Shown piece by piece: positions 28,173-38,903 of a DNA stretch of 64,000 nt (the stretch's first letter is position 1; every line of letters begins with the position of its first letter). This DNA is from Dehalococcoidia bacterium. Its GTDB lineage: Bacteria > Chloroflexota > Dehalococcoidia > Dehalococcoidales > UBA2162. Below the pieces are notes generated by a model. It was given only the letters and a program-made list of their open reading frames with translations. It was not told the DNA's origin and searched no databases. The stretch covers positions 1-64,000 of the forward strand of contig DUFA01000117.1 of the NCBI GenBank assembly GCA_011191975.1, written 5' to 3'. The translations under genes and the position numbers were made by a program.

Positions 28173-30980
28173 TTATTTATCTGCTGTCAGTTCCGCCAGT
28201 TTTTCCAGGACTTCCTGAAGGGCATCCCACTCTTTTCCGAAACCTGCCCAGTCTCCGTCCTGGACGTATTCCTGCGCTTTTTCGTAATGTGCCTGAGCCT
28301 GTTCGATCAGTTCGGCAATATCGTTGGTTACAGGTGTTTCAGGTTTAACCTCGACCGGGGGTGTTATATCAGGTTCTTCGACTACCGGAGTTTCTTGACC
28401 GAATATTGCTGCCAGACTTTCTCTTAGGCTGGGTGTCATGGCTATCTTTTCGCCGGCAGCGACAATGACCCGTTTCAGTTCAGGCAGACCGCCGCCTTCG
28501 GCTTGCAGGAATACCGGTTCAACATACAATATAGATTCTCCGAGAGGTATCAACAACAGGTTTCCCCGTAAGACGGTGGATCCTCCACGACCCCAAAGAG
28601 CAAGCTGTTCGGTTATGACAGTATCCTGACCGATGCGATTTTCTATTTGACTCGGACCGTCTACCCATTCTTCCTTGGGAAAGCTGTAAGCCAGTAGTTT
28701 TCCATAGTTTTCTCCGTCACAGCGTGCTGCCAGCCAGCCGATCGTGTTTTTCTTGTTCGCCGGAGTAAACGGAAGCATGAGCAGGAATTCTTCCATATCT
28801 TCTTCAGGAAGACGCATGATGATGTAGTACGGATCCATCGATTGCTCGGGGCCGAAATAGACTTCTCTGGGAACTTCCCACAGGTCTTCCTTGTTATAGA
28901 ACACCCTGGCGTCTTTCATATGATAGGTGAGATATGTTTGGACCTGAACATTGAACATGTCTTCGGGATACCGCAGGTGTGATTTCAGTTCATCTGGCAT
29001 CTGCTCCATGGGAATAAACAGGTCGGGAAATATTGCCTGGTAGGTGCGGATAAGCGCGTCCTCAGGATCGGCGATATAGAAAGAAACATCGCCATTATAA
29101 GCGTCGATAACCACTTTAACACTGTTGCGTATATAATTCAGACCGTTCGGGAGAGGTGTTGAGTATGGATACCGGTCACTGACGGTATAAGCATCCTGTA
29201 TCCAGTACAGATTATCGTCCATCACGGTTATATATGGATCTCTGTCGAGCATAAGGAAAGGTGCCAGATGGTTCACTCTCTGCTGTATATTACGGTGGTA
29301 GAGTAATTTACTCTCGGAAGTTAATTCACCGCTTATCAGTATATTGAAATCTCCCATTTCCCATGCGTACATAAGTCTTCGGAAAAATCCGTTAAGGCTG
29401 ATACCTCCGGTGCCTTCATAACTGCCGTAGACGTTTTCATCACCGGCAGGATAATCGAATTCCTGTGTTTCGGTGTTTACGATTACATAGTTATTTGTCT
29501 TTTCACCGTAGTAGATACCCGGCTGCGCGATTTTTATTTTTCCAACAGGGGGTATATCCTTTACCATGAGAACAGGCAGACCCTGTGTGGCGACTTCATT
29601 AACGGGACTGAGCGTGATACCGTACCCGTGAGTATAGAGAAGTCGACGGTTTACCCACGTCTGGGCTTCTTCCGGTAACTTTTCGGCTGAGAGTTCCCGA
29701 ACCGACAGCATTACCTGCCGATAATTCCCGTCGATGGTGTAACGGTCGATATCAACATCATTGAAGTCATAATAGGGGCGTAATGACTGGATATGGTTGA
29801 AGGTGTCTTTCAAAGGGCGATGGTCCCACAGCCTGACATTACTAATCGTCACTTCATTTGCTGCGATGTCCTGAGGGCTGGGTGTATCATTCGCCGGATA
29901 GGGTTGCTCCACGATATCGTTCAGTCCGAAAGCTTCCCTGGTAAAGTCGATATTATATTTAATATATGGCGTCTCCTTCGCCAGTTCACTCGGCTGGACC
30001 TGGAAACGCTGGATGATAGCGGGATATACGGTGCCTACAAGAACAGCGGCCACTATCCAGGCGCCGATGCCGTATAATATCAGACGGTAATTTCGCCTGA
30101 CTATTGAAAAAATTACAAGTATGATGAAGAGAATAACCACTGCCAGCAGGATCCACTGGGCCGGTAGCTTGGAGTGCATATCCGCATAGCTGGCGCCGAA
30201 AACGACGCCACGACTTGAATACACCAGGTCCCAGATGCCAAGCCAGTAAGCCCAGGCGAAAAATCCCAGGATGATGATAAAGAGTCCGCCGAGATGTATC
30301 ATAACCGGCCGGGCGTAGTTGAATTTCAATCTCTGAATTCCATAACTGACCGCGTATACACCGGCGCTGCCGATCAGGCAGACAATGAATGCACCTGTCA
30401 ACCAGCCCCGCAGAAGGCTCAGAAAGGGTAGTGAGAACACATAGAAACCGACTTCTTTTTGAAATACGGGGTCTACAATTCCAAAAGGCTGCCAGTTAAG
30501 GGCAAGAAGAATAACCTCCCAGTTACTCTGGGCGACAAGACCGAATATCAGGCTGAGGAATAAAGTAACGATGATGACACCTGTCCTGATTGCGGGTTGC
30601 AGTCGTTTAACCAGAGCCCATGGCCATAGACTGTTGTCAGTCTTGGGGACAAGACGGGTTGCCAGAAACAGATTTCCAGCGAATAGAATCGTAAAAATGA
30701 TGGTAGCGATAAAGAAGATAAGAATCCGCGACCATAATATGGTAGTGAAAACTGAACCGTATCCAATACTGCTGAACCAGAGCCAGTCCGTGTAGAATCC
30801 TTTAGAAACACTGATTATTATGAACACTACTATCAGAATACCGAGTGTCCATAATATCCTGGAGGTTCTGCTGGCAGCGGAACCTCCCTTTTTTTTATCC
30901 TGATCTTCAGGAAACCATTTTTGCCATTGTTTCTCGAAAGAGCCCAATCCGGAGTCTCCTTTAGTCTTTGAGAATATCAT
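28173..30980 (-). CDS. UPF0182 family large membrane protein
   Basis: N-terminal TM bundle then conserved region NVRLWDHRPLKDTFNHIQSLRPYYDFNDVDIDRY...LLYTHGYG. Confidence 0.92.
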   Translation of the reverse strand: MIFSKTKGDSGLGSFEKQWQKWFPEDQDKKKGGSAASRTSRILWTLGILIVVFIIISVSKGFYTDWLWFSSIGYGSVFTTILWSRILIFFIATIIFTILFAGNLFLATRLVPKTDNSLWPWALVKRLQPAIRTGVIIVTLFLSLIFGLVAQSNWEVILLALNWQPFGIVDPVFQKEVGFYVFSLPFLSLLRGWLTGAFIVCLIGSAGVYAVSYGIQRLKFNYARPVMIHLGGLFIIILGFFAWAYWLGIWDLVYSSRGVVFGASYADMHSKLPAQWILLAVVILFIILVIFSIVRRNYRLILYGIGAWIVAAVLVGTVYPAIIQRFQVQPSELAKETPYIKYNIDFTREAFGLNDIVEQPYPANDTPSPQDIAANEVTISNVRLWDHRPLKDTFNHIQSLRPYYDFNDVDIDRYTIDGNYRQVMLSVRELSAEKLPEEAQTWVNRRLLYTHGYGITLSPVNEVATQGLPVLMVKDIPPVGKIKIAQPGIYYGEKTNNYVIVNTETQEFDYPAGDENVYGSYEGTGGISLNGFFRRLMYAWEMGDFNILISGELTSESKLLYHRNIQQRVNHLAPFLMLDRDPYITVMDDNLYWIQDAYTVSDRYPYSTPLPNGLNYIRNSVKVVIDAYNGDVSFYIADPEDALIRTYQAIFPDLFIPMEQMPDELKSHLRYPEDMFNVQVQTYLTYHMKDARVFYNKEDLWEVPREVYFGPEQSMDPYYIIMRLPEEDMEEFLLMLPFTPANKKNTIGWLAARCDGENYGKLLAYSFPKEEWVDGPSQIENRIGQDTVITEQLALWGRGGSTVLRGNLLLIPLGESILYVEPVFLQAEGGGLPELKRVIVAAGEKIAMTPSLRESLAAIFGQETPVVEEPDITPPVEVKPETPVTNDIAELIEQAQAHYEKAQEYVQDGDWAGFGKEWDALQEVLEKLAELTADK

Positions 30981-31134
30981 AGCCTATGTGTGAAGGTCAA
31001 TGATACATGGTTAAACCAAAACTCAACCACAGGTTGAATTTGAGCTTGATACGACTTGTAAAATCATGTATGGTAATACAATTCCGAAAAGCGGCGTGTA
31101 ATACCGGCAGACTACGGACCGGAGGGAGAATTGG

Positions 31135-31608
31135 ATGAGTAACAGTGATATTTCCAGTGTAATGCATGACCAGTGTCGGCGTCCCCTGAAGATGTTCAGG
31201 GATGCCGTCATAGCATTTCCTGCGGACGAATGGAAGAAAGGCGAGATCGACTATCTACGCCCCGCCGGGGTAGCATATCACGTCGTTGAAACACTCGATT
31301 TCTATTTAAGTGACCAGCCGCCGGATAAGTTCGGCTGGGGAGGCCGGTTTGGGGTAGACTGGGAAGATAAAGATTCTGAACGCCTGCCAGGTCAGGGAGA
31401 AATTATCGGCTACCTGGATGAAATGGAAGACAAGTTCCAGCAGTGGTTGAAAAAAGCAGACTTAATGGCAGCAGAGGCAATGTATCCTTGGACAGGATCA
31501 CTGGTGCTGGGCAGAGTGGTATACGTAGCAAGACATCTCCAGCATCATGTATCCGAGATGTCCCTGGAACTGACCAGGCGGGGTCTCCAGAGTCCGGAAT
31601 GGTTGTAA
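31135..31608 (+). CDS. DinB-like damage-inducible family protein
   Basis: RPAGVAYHVVETLDFY and YVARHLQHHVSEM metal-binding helices. Confidence 0.7.
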   Translation: MSNSDISSVMHDQCRRPLKMFRDAVIAFPADEWKKGEIDYLRPAGVAYHVVETLDFYLSDQPPDKFGWGGRFGVDWEDKDSERLPGQGEIIGYLDEMEDKFQQWLKKADLMAAEAMYPWTGSLVLGRVVYVARHLQHHVSEMSLELTRRGLQSPEWL

Positions 31609-31694
31609 AACAAGATCGTTTTCCTTGACTCGTAGTACTACCTTTACTAAAACTGAATACCTTCTGTTGTTCTTCCTGGCATCATCCGAATAGC

Positions 31695-32900
31695 TTGCCC
31701 CTGTTTACCGGGCTGGACTATAATCGAAACAGGGAGATTTACGGAATGGCGAATATTCCCGGGACAGGGAATGACATAGATTTCTCAAAACTGAAGTCAT
31801 ACTCGTATGAAATTGGTCCTATCCGTCCGCCCAGCGAAGGCGGCAGTTTTTCACTGTTGCTGCGTGTTACCGGTAACTGTCCCTGGAGTAGATGCACCTT
31901 CTGCTACGGCAGGTTCTATAACCGCGAGAAATTCAGGCTGAGACCGGTCGAGGAAGTCAAGGCTGATATCGACGCCGTGAAGGGAATTGCCGATGAACTT
32001 GCGGCTATTTCACGAAAACTGGGATACGCGGGAAGCCTCCAGCCGATCGGGGCAATTATTCAGAGCAGCCTGATCGAAGGCAGGGATCGATATGCCCTGA
32101 CGGAACACGATTACTATAACATTCAGAGTGTAGTAAATACCTACAACTGGCTTGTTGCCGGCGGCAGGACCGTATTCCTCCAGGATGCAGACACTATTAT
32201 CATCAAGGCTTCACAGCTTGTTGAGATTCTGAGATACTTGAAAGAGCTGTTTCCGAGTATTACCCGGATTACCACCTATGCCCGGTCGAAATCTATCTCT
32301 CACAAGACGCTGGAGGAGCTGAAGGCATTGAAAGAAGCCGGGCTGACCAGGCTGCATGTCGGACTTGAGACAGGAGATGACGAACTGCTGGAACTGATCG
32401 ACAAAGGCGTGACCGCGGAAGAACATATTTCTGCCGGAAAGAAAGCACTTGCCGCCGGATTTGAGTTGTCCGAGTACGTGATGCCGGGACTTGGCGGTAA
32501 GAAATTATGGAGACAGCACGCTGAAAACACGGCGCGGGTACTGAATGAGATAAATCCGAATTTTATCAGGTTAAGACCATTCGTTCCCAGTGCGGATACA
32601 CCGTTACTTGAATCGTATCGGAATGGCGAATTCGAGATGCTTTCGCCCCATGAGATACTGCGAGAAGTAAAATTGATGATAGAAAACCTGGAGGTTGATT
32701 CCGGGGTATGCTTCGATCATAATCTCAATACTTCATACCAATCCGGGAATGTTGTGGTACCCTTGATGAAACAGGACTATAACGGCTATAAGTTTCCTGA
32801 GGAGAAGAAAACAATCCTTGAGTTGATAGATAAAGCGCTTGGTCTCGATGAGAAGTTGTTCGTCGACCTGCGAAACAGCGTCGGCGCGACAAGCATGTAA
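31695..32900 (+). CDS. Radical SAM protein with CX4CX2C cluster motif
   Basis: LLRVTGNCPWSRCTFCYGRFY; GLTRLHVGLETGDDELL. Confidence 0.87.
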   Translation: MPLFTGLDYNRNREIYGMANIPGTGNDIDFSKLKSYSYEIGPIRPPSEGGSFSLLLRVTGNCPWSRCTFCYGRFYNREKFRLRPVEEVKADIDAVKGIADELAAISRKLGYAGSLQPIGAIIQSSLIEGRDRYALTEHDYYNIQSVVNTYNWLVAGGRTVFLQDADTIIIKASQLVEILRYLKELFPSITRITTYARSKSISHKTLEELKALKEAGLTRLHVGLETGDDELLELIDKGVTAEEHISAGKKALAAGFELSEYVMPGLGGKKLWRQHAENTARVLNEINPNFIRLRPFVPSADTPLLESYRNGEFEMLSPHEILREVKLMIENLEVDSGVCFDHNLNTSYQSGNVVVPLMKQDYNGYKFPEEKKTILELIDKALGLDEKLFVDLRNSVGATSM

Positions 32901-32912
32901 TGAGGTTGCAGA

Positions 32913-33416
32913 TTGACCACTGAAGAAGTTGAAAACAGGCAGGAAACGAAAAAGGTGCTCAAAAGATTCGGAAAAAAAAGGGGGAACCTTATCCCGATTC
33001 TTCAAAAAGTCCAGAGCAGACTCGGTTATCTTCCTGTTGAAGCGATGGAGGAGGTCGCCGGTTTCCTTGGTATTTCAGAAGTTGATGTGTATGAAGTGGT
33101 TACTTTTTATAACCAGTTTCGCCTGAATCCCCCGGGAAAACACTCGATAAGGGTATGTCTCGGGACTGCTTGTCATATGAAAGGCGGCTATATCACGATG
33201 GATGCCTGGAAAAGACGACTTGGTATCGATGTACGGCAGACTACGCCTGACAGGGAATTCGACCTGGATAGTGTCGCCTGTGTTGGCTGCTGCGTTATGG
33301 CTCCGGTTACGGTTGTCGATGATAAACCAGAGGGTAACGTGGAACCAACCAAGGTTGACGGTATACTCCTCTCCTTCGAATTGGAAAGGGAAAAAGAGGC
33401 TAAAAAGAACAGATGA
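32913..33416 (+). CDS. NuoE-like 2Fe-2S subunit (HndA/HoxE-like)
   Basis: LIPILQKVQSRLGYLP, VCLGTACHMKGG, CVGCC. Confidence 0.9.
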   Translation: MTTEEVENRQETKKVLKRFGKKRGNLIPILQKVQSRLGYLPVEAMEEVAGFLGISEVDVYEVVTFYNQFRLNPPGKHSIRVCLGTACHMKGGYITMDAWKRRLGIDVRQTTPDREFDLDSVACVGCCVMAPVTVVDDKPEGNVEPTKVDGILLSFELEREKEAKKNR

Positions 33417-35335
33417 ACAGGATGGATCCAGCCGCTATCACTTCTACATATGGTGAACTCAGGGAAAATGCTCTAACACGCTGGAACGAATTATGGAACA
33501 GCGGTAGCCCCGTAATTCTTGTCGGCGCAGCTACCTGCGGAAGAGCAGCTGGTGCACTGGAAGTGGAGGATGCCCTCAGGCAGGAAGTAAGGAAAAGAGG
33601 ACTTGAATGCCCGGTAATAGAAGTCGGCTGTATGGGGCATTGTTATGCCGAACCGCTGGTAGTTATCAGTAAACAGGGTAATCCACCGGTATGTTACGGG
33701 CAGGTCAACCCGGTAGTAGCTGAAAAACTGGTCAGAGACTATCTGATTGGAGACGACCCGTGCCTGGAATTCGTCCTTGGTGCAATGGAGTCGAACGATC
33801 TCATCCCGAGTTTCGATGATTTTCCAAGGGCAGCTTATGAACAAAAGATTCTTCTCGAGAACTGCGGCAGGATAGATCCCGAAGATATAGACCATTACGT
33901 GGCGATTAACGGATATTCTGCTCTTGCTACAGTGTTGACCGGTGAACCGGATAAAGTGATCGAAGAGATAAAGCAATCCGGTCTAAGGGGCAGGGGAGGG
34001 GCTGGTTTTTCTACCGGACAGAAATGGGAAACCTGCCGGAAATCAAAGGGCAGGACGAAATACATTATCTGCAACGGGGATGAGGGCGATCCAGGGGCTT
34101 TCATGGACCGGGATATCCTGGAGAGTGACCCACACTCGGTAATAGAGGGAATGATAATCGCCGGTTATGCAGTCGGTGCTCGAAACGGTTATATTTATGT
34201 AAGAGCTGAATACCCCCTTGCTGTTCACCGTGTCGAGATAGCTATCAGACAGGCCAGGAAAAAAGGATTGCTGGGCAGGAATATCTTGCAGAGTGGATAC
34301 AGCTTCGATATCAAGGTGTTCCACGGCTCCGGAGCTTATGTCTGTGGTGAAGAATCAGCTCTGATAACATCCATGGAAGGTCATGCGGGAATGCCAAGGC
34401 ACAGGCCGCCATATCCGGCTACGAACGGTCTGAATGGTAAACCTACAGTCATTAATAATGTGAAAACACTTGCCTTTGTACGCCATATTGTTAGCAAAGG
34501 AGTAGAGTGGTTCAGGAGTATCGGTTCAGACCAGAGTAAAGGAACAGCGGTATTTGCCCTTGCCGGGGACATCGTCAACACCGGGCTGGTGGAAGTACCG
34601 ATGGGCACCCCCCTGAGAAATGTTATATATGATGTTGGAAGCGGTGTACCAGGAGGTAGGAAATTCAAGGCGGTACAGATAGGAGGTCCTTCCGGCGGCT
34701 GTCTTCCGGAGTCCGTTCTCGACCTGCCGGTTGATTTCGATTCTTTGAGTGAAGCCGGAGCAATGATGGGCTCAGGGGGTATGGTTGTTCTCGGTGAAGA
34801 TAAGTGTATGGTTGAAATTGCCAGGTACCTCCTGGAGTTCACACAGAGAGAGTCCTGCGGGAAATGTACTTTCTGTCGACTGGGGACGAAGCAGATGCTG
34901 GGGATTCTGGACAGGATCACGAAGGGACAGGGAGAACCGGAAGATATCGAAATGCTTGACGACCTGGCGCGGGATGTAAAAACGGGTTCTCTGTGTAACC
35001 TTGGGAAGACGGCTCCGAATCCGGTACTAACAACTCTGCGGTATTTCCTGGATGAATATGAAGCCCATATAAACGAAAAACGCTGTCCGTCACTGATGTG
35101 TCCTGAACTGATAGCGTTTTATATACTCCGCGATAAGTGCGAACGTTCCTGCGATGCCTGTATCGGAACCTGCACGGTTGAAGCGATTTCTCCGGATAAA
35201 TCCAGGATTAAAGTGATAGATCAGGAAAAGTGTGTGAAGTGTGGTACCTGTGTTACAAGCTGCCCTCCGCAATACAACGCGATTATCAAGGTTTCACCTC
35301 CGAGTAAAGTGGAGGAGTATGAAAAGAACCGATGA
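33413..35335 (+). CDS. NuoF-like NAD(H)/FMN subunit with N-terminal 2Fe-2S and C-terminal 2x4Fe-4S domains
   Basis: GLRGRGGAGFSTGQKW, CNGDEGDPGAFMDR, GAYVCGEESALI, ESCGKCTFCRLGT, C-terminal CVKCGTCVTSCP. Confidence 0.93.
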   Translation: MNRMDPAAITSTYGELRENALTRWNELWNSGSPVILVGAATCGRAAGALEVEDALRQEVRKRGLECPVIEVGCMGHCYAEPLVVISKQGNPPVCYGQVNPVVAEKLVRDYLIGDDPCLEFVLGAMESNDLIPSFDDFPRAAYEQKILLENCGRIDPEDIDHYVAINGYSALATVLTGEPDKVIEEIKQSGLRGRGGAGFSTGQKWETCRKSKGRTKYIICNGDEGDPGAFMDRDILESDPHSVIEGMIIAGYAVGARNGYIYVRAEYPLAVHRVEIAIRQARKKGLLGRNILQSGYSFDIKVFHGSGAYVCGEESALITSMEGHAGMPRHRPPYPATNGLNGKPTVINNVKTLAFVRHIVSKGVEWFRSIGSDQSKGTAVFALAGDIVNTGLVEVPMGTPLRNVIYDVGSGVPGGRKFKAVQIGGPSGGCLPESVLDLPVDFDSLSEAGAMMGSGGMVVLGEDKCMVEIARYLLEFTQRESCGKCTFCRLGTKQMLGILDRITKGQGEPEDIEMLDDLARDVKTGSLCNLGKTAPNPVLTTLRYFLDEYEAHINEKRCPSLMCPELIAFYILRDKCERSCDACIGTCTVEAISPDKSRIKVIDQEKCVKCGTCVTSCPPQYNAIIKVSPPSKVEEYEKNR

Positions 35336-35982
35336 AATCTGTTTCGTTGATAATAGACAATAAGGAGATAATGGCTGAAGAAGGCGCGAACCTTTTATGG
35401 ACAGCGCTGGATAACGGTATTTACATCCCTAATCTGTGCGCTATCGGCGAAAAAGAGGAGCCGTCTGCTTCCTGCCGGCTCTGCTTTGTCGAGATCGAAG
35501 GGTATCAAAAACCGGTCACAGCCTGTACCGAGAAGGTCAGGGAAGGAATGGTCGTCAATACCAGAGGAGGAGAATCTCTTCGGCTTGCGTCCACAGGTTT
35601 CGAGTTGCTGATGGCTTCCCACCCGGTCGACTGCGCCCACTGCCTGGCAAACGGCAGCTGCGAGCTCCAGAAAATCGCCGCCCACCTGAAGATAAGAATT
35701 ACTACAAAACGGTTTCCCAAAATACTGCATGATTTTCCGATCGATGAAAGTCACCCGAAATATATTCACGATCCCAACAAATGCGTGCTCTGCGGCAGGT
35801 GTATTTGGATGTGCCGGAAGAACGGCAGCGGGGCATTTGGTTTTGCCCATCGCGGATTCGACAGGGTCATAGAACCGTTCAGGAACATGCCTTTAGGCGA
35901 GATTGATTGCACACTCTGTGACGAATGCGTTAATGCCTGTCCTACTGCGGCACTGGCGTTAAAAAACACGGATAAGGGATAG
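35332..35982 (+). CDS. NuoG N-terminal-like (HoxU-like) Fe-S subunit lacking a catalytic domain
   Basis: CRLCFVEIEG, HPVDCAHCLANGSCELQ, CVLCGRCIWMC, CTLCDECVNACP; ends at 216 aa. Confidence 0.9.
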   Translation: MKSVSLIIDNKEIMAEEGANLLWTALDNGIYIPNLCAIGEKEEPSASCRLCFVEIEGYQKPVTACTEKVREGMVVNTRGGESLRLASTGFELLMASHPVDCAHCLANGSCELQKIAAHLKIRITTKRFPKILHDFPIDESHPKYIHDPNKCVLCGRCIWMCRKNGSGAFGFAHRGFDRVIEPFRNMPLGEIDCTLCDECVNACPTAALALKNTDKG

Positions 35983-36007
35983 TTCCGTTAACGGATCTGT
36001 ACGTGTA

Positions 36008-37735
36008 CTAAGCGATATCGTTCGAACTGAATTCTTCGACTTTTTCGTCCTTTTCAGCTTCAATGACGGCACGCAGGATTTCTCTCCTGTTCCAACCGGA
36101 AACAGAGAGAATCCTTTCAATGAATTCCAGGCTGGCTTCATATTCAGGACTAATAAGTTCGTCAACACCCATACTTTTTAACAAGTCAGCTTCCCTGGTA
36201 CGGTGAACTCTTGCCACGATGCGAAGTTCAGGATTTATCTCCAGGGCATTTTTAACTGTGTTTACGACCGCAAGAGGATCTGGAAAAGTAACAACCAGGA
36301 TTCCGGCATTATTCAGGGCAGACTGCGCCAGCACATGAACATTGCTGGCATCGCCATAAATTCTCGGTTTCTTATTTTTCTTCAATACGTTAATTCTTTC
36401 CGGGTCGAGCTCAATTACCGTAAAGGGCAGGCCTGCGTCCTCGATTCCCTGGGCAACGTTTTCGCCGATTCTTCCATAACCTGCGATGACCACCCTAGTA
36501 TTTACCGATTCTTTCTCTACTGTGACAGAAGGCGAAGGTTCAGGAGATGATGCGGTTTTTGGCACTGAAGGCGCAGTCGACCGTGAATACAGCCTTGATA
36601 CAACATTCAATAGCAGCGGCGTCAGTAACATGGAGAGAATTGCGGTAGAAAGGATAAGCGAATAGAATTCCCCTGTGACGATTCCGCTACTGACACCTCC
36701 CTGGGCAATAATAAATCCGAATTCACCTATTTGAAACAGACCTGTCCCCGTTAAAGTGGCAATACGGTTGCTGTGCCCGAACAGGCGGACAATGCAGAAG
36801 ACCACAAGGATTTTCACGATTAGTATAATAAGTACAGTGACCAGCACCAACGACCAATTTTCGAGGAGAAATCTCGGATCAAGCAACATACCCATCGTGA
36901 TAAAAAACAGTGTAGCGAAGATATCTCTCAAAGGAGTGATCTCTGCTGTAGCCTGGTATCCGAACTGAGGCCCACGGAGTACCAGACCGATCAAGAACGC
37001 GCCAAATACCATAGAAAGTCCCAGGATCTGGGTTCCTACAGCGGCTCCCAGGCAGAGAACCAGAATGGTTAGTAGAAAGAGTTCTCTGGAACGCATTCCG
37101 CCGATTCTACCAAGTAGCCATGGTAGCAACCATAAGCCAGACACAACCGCTATTCCAATGAAGAGGGCAGCTTTTCCGAAAGCGATACCGAGAGTCAATA
37201 ACAAATTCTGGTCCGAACCTGCTATCACAGGCATAATAACCATCATCAATACCACGGAAACATCCTGAAAAATGAGAATCGCAACCATAATCCGGCCATG
37301 GACTGAGTTTAATTCACCCCTTTCCAGTAGCAATTTCAGACAAACTGCCGTACTGCTCAGCGATATTATCAAACCGAAAACTATTGATTGAGAAACAGGC
37401 CATTTAAGCAGTGCAATACCCGCAAGGAATCCCAGGGCAAAGGTAAAAGTAATCTGAATTATCCCACTCCATATCCCTATTTTGCCCAGTTCGCGGAATT
37501 GTGATACAGATATCTCAAGACCCAGGGTGAACATGAGCAAGGCAACGCCGATAGTAGCAGTAGTTTCGATTAATTCAAGGTCATCGACAAGGCCAAGTGA
37601 GTGTGGTCCGACGGCAATCCCTATGGCGAGATAACCTAATAAGATCGGTTGTCTCAGCCGATGTGCTATCATCCCTCCCACCAGGGCAGCTGCTAAGAGG
37701 ACAGCCAGGTCGATAAGAGCGTCAGATTGATGCAT
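36008..37735 (-). CDS. CPA2-family cation:proton antiporter with TrkA-N domain (KefB-like)
   Basis: Multi-TM exchanger plus RVVIAGYGRIGENVAQGI Rossmann motif. Confidence 0.92.
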   Translation of the reverse strand: MHQSDALIDLAVLLAAALVGGMIAHRLRQPILLGYLAIGIAVGPHSLGLVDDLELIETTATIGVALLMFTLGLEISVSQFRELGKIGIWSGIIQITFTFALGFLAGIALLKWPVSQSIVFGLIISLSSTAVCLKLLLERGELNSVHGRIMVAILIFQDVSVVLMMVIMPVIAGSDQNLLLTLGIAFGKAALFIGIAVVSGLWLLPWLLGRIGGMRSRELFLLTILVLCLGAAVGTQILGLSMVFGAFLIGLVLRGPQFGYQATAEITPLRDIFATLFFITMGMLLDPRFLLENWSLVLVTVLIILIVKILVVFCIVRLFGHSNRIATLTGTGLFQIGEFGFIIAQGGVSSGIVTGEFYSLILSTAILSMLLTPLLLNVVSRLYSRSTAPSVPKTASSPEPSPSVTVEKESVNTRVVIAGYGRIGENVAQGIEDAGLPFTVIELDPERINVLKKNKKPRIYGDASNVHVLAQSALNNAGILVVTFPDPLAVVNTVKNALEINPELRIVARVHRTREADLLKSMGVDELISPEYEASLEFIERILSVSGWNRREILRAVIEAEKDEKVEEFSSNDIA

Positions 37736-38036
37736 ACTTTCCCCTGATACCTAAAAATTTCTCAGGTATACTGACTTATTCAGACGATAATATATTTTAC
37801 TTTATAATATATCGGATAATAAATATTTGATGGATTTATTTAGATCGATTTTTCAGCCATTTGGCGATATATGCAAGGGTCTACTGCCAGTAGTGGATGA
37901 TGATTAAAGAGTGCAAAGGGATCTCAGAATATCGGAAGTGGTTTTACATTCTATTGAACTAGGAAAGCGATTAAAGAAATAACCGATAAGTTGAAAAATA
38001 TTGACAAGAAAATGTTATAGATGAAGATGTTTTTTA

Positions 38037-38891
38037 TTATTCGGCCGGTTTCTGGGAAGCAATTACCATCCACTGGGGCAGGGCAGCCCGGGGATTAACG
38101 TGCCAGTCGAGGAGCCGTTCGTCACCGCCGTCTTCTCCGTAATATCTCCCTTCCCAATAAGACGGTTTCTCGGCAGGATCTTCTGAAATACGGCGTATAA
38201 TCAGTCCGCTGTCAGCCAGTGCGTTTAGAAAATCACTCATCATCCAGTAGAAGTTATGGGTCAATCCTTTTTCTCCTTCGTTGGTATAGGGACCCGGTTT
38301 AAAGTAAGGTTGAGCTATTTCGAACTCCGGCTGATCTTTAAATGGACGGTTGAAGGGATGAATTTCGTGGAAAACAAAAAATCCACCCGGCTTCAGTACC
38401 CGGTACACTTCCGAATAGACTTTTTCAAGATCTGATATCCAGACATAGGTTCCCGGTGTGGAGATAACCAGATCGTACTTATCATCACGAACGGGTGATA
38501 AATTCGATGAATCGCACTGGAAAAAATCGATAACCAGTCCGAGTTCTGCCGCGCGTTCCCTGGCAATGTCAAGTCGTAATTCGGAAATATCCGTAGAGGT
38601 AATTTTCATGCCCTTTGAAGCCAGGGCGAAAGCGGCGAAATTATCTCCGCTGGAGATGACACAGGCTTTCTTCCCTTCAGGATTCCCGATGAATTCATCA
38701 ACGATCTCCTGCATTTTTCTGTCCAGAGCAAAAGAAGATTGCTCTTTGCATGTTCTCCACATTTCCTCGTCCCGCTTTTTACAGTCCATCGAAGTCACGT
38801 CCCACCATTTTCTGTTTACATCGTGTATTTCGTTGAAATTATCCATGTGAAATAGTGTAACATATTTTCTTTTATGAATATATATACCCAA
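38037..38891 (-). CDS. Class I SAM-dependent methyltransferase (start may be internal at 38846)
   Basis: VISSGDNFAAFALASKGMKITSTDIS; YDLVISTPGTYVWI; VYRVLKPGGFFVFHEI. Confidence 0.88.
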   Translation of the reverse strand: MGIYIHKRKYVTLFHMDNFNEIHDVNRKWWDVTSMDCKKRDEEMWRTCKEQSSFALDRKMQEIVDEFIGNPEGKKACVISSGDNFAAFALASKGMKITSTDISELRLDIARERAAELGLVIDFFQCDSSNLSPVRDDKYDLVISTPGTYVWISDLEKVYSEVYRVLKPGGFFVFHEIHPFNRPFKDQPEFEIAQPYFKPGPYTNEGEKGLTHNFYWMMSDFLNALADSGLIIRRISEDPAEKPSYWEGRYYGEDGGDERLLDWHVNPRAALPQWMVIASQKPAE

Positions 38892-38903
38892 AGTAACAGT
38901 AGT

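Noticed and set aside
27804-28218. Plus-strand ORFs over the tup leader
   Set aside because: Region is better explained as a structured minus-strand leader RNA and terminator
37740-38036. Possible decayed mobile element in the intergenic gap
   Set aside because: No terminal repeats or recognisable transposase fragments by eye
38458-38850. 130-aa plus-strand ORF
   Set aside because: Antisense to the methyltransferase
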